Positions 61,969 to 64,000 of a stretch of DNA of 64,000 nt are shown piece by piece (within the stretch, counting starts at the first letter, position 1; each line of letters starts with the position of its first letter). Location: contig OZ234494.1 in NCBI GenBank assembly GCA_965153455.1, forward strand, positions 19,406,001-19,470,000. The letters are read 5' to 3'. The notes under the pieces were generated by a model. That model did not search any database. It saw only the letters and a list, made by a program, of their open reading frames with translations, and was not told the origin of the DNA. The translations under genes and the position numbers were made by a program. This stretch comes from Sphagnum compactum (lineage: Eukaryota > Bryophyta > Sphagnopsida > Sphagnales).

Positions 61969-62032
61969 GTATATTTCCATCTTTCCGCCCACTGTCCTGT
62001 GCCAAGTTTAGTAAGTTCTACTAATGGTGAAA

Positions 62033-63715
62033 CCCTGGTAAACTTCATAAACGAAGCACCCAGCAAAGGGTGAAAGTAAGAACAAAGAGAGAGGACCAGT
62101 ACTGATGTTTTTGCACAAAATCTCAGCATTGTGTTGTAACAGTTTCAAGTCAGAGAGTGAAGATTGGCTTGTGAGCTTCATGACTGTGCTGCATTCTTGA
62201 CCAAAATTTATGTATCCTCCCCGAGTGGTTTATCACTGCTAAAGCAGCAGTCCTGTTCTGCCTGGTCAAAATAAGTGGTATATCTGACAATAAAGGTGAT
62301 TTTTGCTTTGGCAGGCCAGAACGGGCATGTCCCTAGAGACACCACAAATCTAACCAGGTCAATCAAGTGGCTGAACAATGTCCCTTTATATACGTCGGTG
62401 AGACTGGATTCATTTTCATAGTAACTGGTTATTCTCTGGACCATGTAGAGCATGTTATCAAACAAATTTTTGTGGTGAACAATACAAACATACAGCTGGG
62501 TTCTCGGTGCACACTACAAATCAGACACACACTCACCACAGAGCTTCCCTGCTGTCCCAGAGCTTCTGTTGTGAAAATCAGTCAGTGTTCTTGACTTGAT
62601 GAAAACCAAGCGCTTCTCCCAGCCCACTGAAGTAGTGCTTGCCTCTGGGTTGGAACACCCCCAAATTTATATTACAAACCACGAGCCAAGAAGAATTTAA
62701 TTTTCCTTGTTTCAAGGGCTTTTTAATCCCAAGTGGGAACTTTTTCAAAATAGAGCATTTCCTTCTCTCTCTCTCTCAGCTTCCTAATCACATACAGATG
62801 CAAGATATTAGTTCCAGTTAAATCCAGAGTTCAAAGCCATATCTAAGACAAAAAGTTGGAGAAGGTCAACTAATTTTTCAATGTCGATACAAACTAGGCT
62901 TGCAGCCTTCTATAAGAATGATTCCCTTCACCAGTTTCAGGAATTTAGAAATGCCCAACCTTCTATTTCATTTAATGGAACTTCTGGCAAGCATTTTGGG
63001 TACACTAACAAGCAGCTTGTTGCATACTGACTACCCTTTATGGCAGGTTCAAATTTCAACCTAATAACTTTCATTACTGGATCTAGAACTTATGATCTAG
63101 ATGCATGCTTCTACGGAACATGCCCACCTGTGTATCAAATTGGTATAGGATTTTTTATGTCCACATCCTAACAACAATCTGAAGTCTCTTCCCTATGGGC
63201 ACAGCCAATACCCAATAAGAAGTCGAATCTCTTGCAGTGTAATCATATGGAAGCTTATTGGAAATTTTGAAAATACAGAAAAGAAGTTTCACCACCAATC
63301 CAGTGCCAAGTGTTAAATGAATATTTTGTGATGGAAGTATAACTACAACCTGCATTTACGAATATATCTTCCATTGAGATACTTAAGTTTTTAGTCAACC
63401 TGAAAAGAATTGAGAGATGAGCGTATAACAAGGAAATGGATATTTCAGTTCTAGTAGACAAGCCAACAACCATGAGCAAGCATTAAAAAGAGAGAATTCC
63501 ACCCAAAAGAGGAGAGAAACCAGACCATAAAGACAGAAACAAGACTGGGAAAAAATATCTCTATAATTACTGAGAATTTCTCTGTACTTATGATTTTAGT
63601 ATCTAAAGCACAGTGCAATTTTTTGAATTGAAAAATGTCAAATGATCCTATTTTGCCAGTCAAACCATAGAAGAACTAGACAGTAAATGGCTCCTTCAAT
63701 TGGCAAAAAAGAAAG
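62033..63715. other. Unique right flank, no gene recognised
   Basis: Moderately AT-rich with a short (CT)n run at about 62764-62777. It may contain the 3' untranslated region of the minus-strand gene that ends at 63716. No exon was recognised. Confidence 0.4.
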
Positions 63716-64000
63716 TCATTGCACCAGGGCTGCTGCTTTTCCAATGACTTTCAATTTTAGAGCTAGTTCCTCACAGTCTTGCAAAAGTACACCCCAAATC
63801 AAATCATCAATAGCCATAATCGACTGATCAAAAGAATGCTACTCTCAGGACAGAATTAAATCCTCTCATGAGATAAACGTTTCTTCTTAGTCAAAGCAAA
63901 GCCTCAGCTAGTGACTCCTTGAATCCAGTGTTTCAGATGTACATTCACTTTGAGCACAAAGAGATGAGTACCTGAACTATGGCCTTTGCACACAGCTTCC
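63716..64000 (-). CDS. C-terminal exons of an unidentified minus-strand gene (partial)
   Basis: Read on the minus strand, the window edge gives KLCAKAIVQ up to 63972, then a GTACTCATC donor. After a CAG at 63826-63824, an exon at 63823-63716 reads SIMAIDDLIWGVLLQDCEEL, then ALKLKVIGKAAALVQ and TGA. The phase is 0 across the intron, and the composition is strongly helical and acidic/hydrophobic, which is typical coding sequence. I do not recognise the protein. The gene continues to the right of the window. It is the only gene-like feature on the minus strand apart from retroelement remnants, and it lies outside the duplicated block. Confidence 0.5.

Larger units (their letters stand above)
49014..62032 (+). 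repeat. Large duplicated block, copy B (13.0 kb core)
   Basis: Collinear with 22566-35586. Its homology to copy C begins further left, at 47899. Internal differences from copy A include a 15-base or larger replacement within the DUS2 introns (near 58970) and an insertion/deletion difference near 60990-61090. It ends at CTAATGGTGAAA, after which the flank is unrelated to that of copy A. Confidence 0.95.

Overview
This window looks like nuclear DNA of a land plant, probably one with a repeat-rich genome. The genes that can be recognised are plant-type and have GT-AG introns: a TORNADO1-like LRR-Roc-COR (ROCO) protein, tRNA-dihydrouridine synthase DUS2, the microtubule protein CLASP, a CinA-like/nucleotidylyltransferase protein and possibly exportin-4. 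Most of the window is A+T-rich, gene-poor and full of degenerate tandem repeats. I cannot name the species; a non-seed plant is a guess.

Layout. 1-4,000: exon fragments of a CinA-like/nucleotidylyltransferase gene, followed on the same strand by an exportin-4-like exon. 4,800-13,500: two related solo LTRs in opposite orientation, one interrupting a 15-bp minisatellite, plus 117-bp and 29-bp tandem repeats. 13,500-18,170: AT-rich, no gene seen. 18,170-18,730: decayed Ty3/Gypsy integrase on the minus strand. 18,940-22,500: layered direct and inverted repeats. 22,566-35,586: a 13-kb block (copy A) made of an unidentified decayed gene, a three-exon ROCO gene, DUS2 exons and CLASP exons, all on the plus strand. 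35,590-39,180: AT-rich and empty. 39,180-43,940: a truncated third copy of the block's left part, flanked by dispersed elements. 43,950-47,900: low-complexity and tandem repeats. 47,899-62,032: copy B of the block, with a longer left end. 63,716-64,000: the last exons of an unidentified minus-strand gene that leaves the window.

The real coding content is the ROCO pair. Copy B is intact (1,306 residues by my splice model). Copy A has the same structure but a TGA in exon 3 that removes the last 195 residues. Behind each ROCO gene lies the same string of intron-containing DUS2 and CLASP exons. These lack the ends of both genes and share at least one lesion, so the chimera formed and decayed before the block was duplicated.

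The most interesting signal is how the two ROCO copies differ. Amino-acid changes concentrate in the LRR exon, mostly in short patches at or beside the repeat beta-strands, while the Roc-COR and C-terminal exons are much more alike. That pattern is expected of a diversifying recognition surface rather than of neutral drift, but it rests on hand alignment and needs a formal test.
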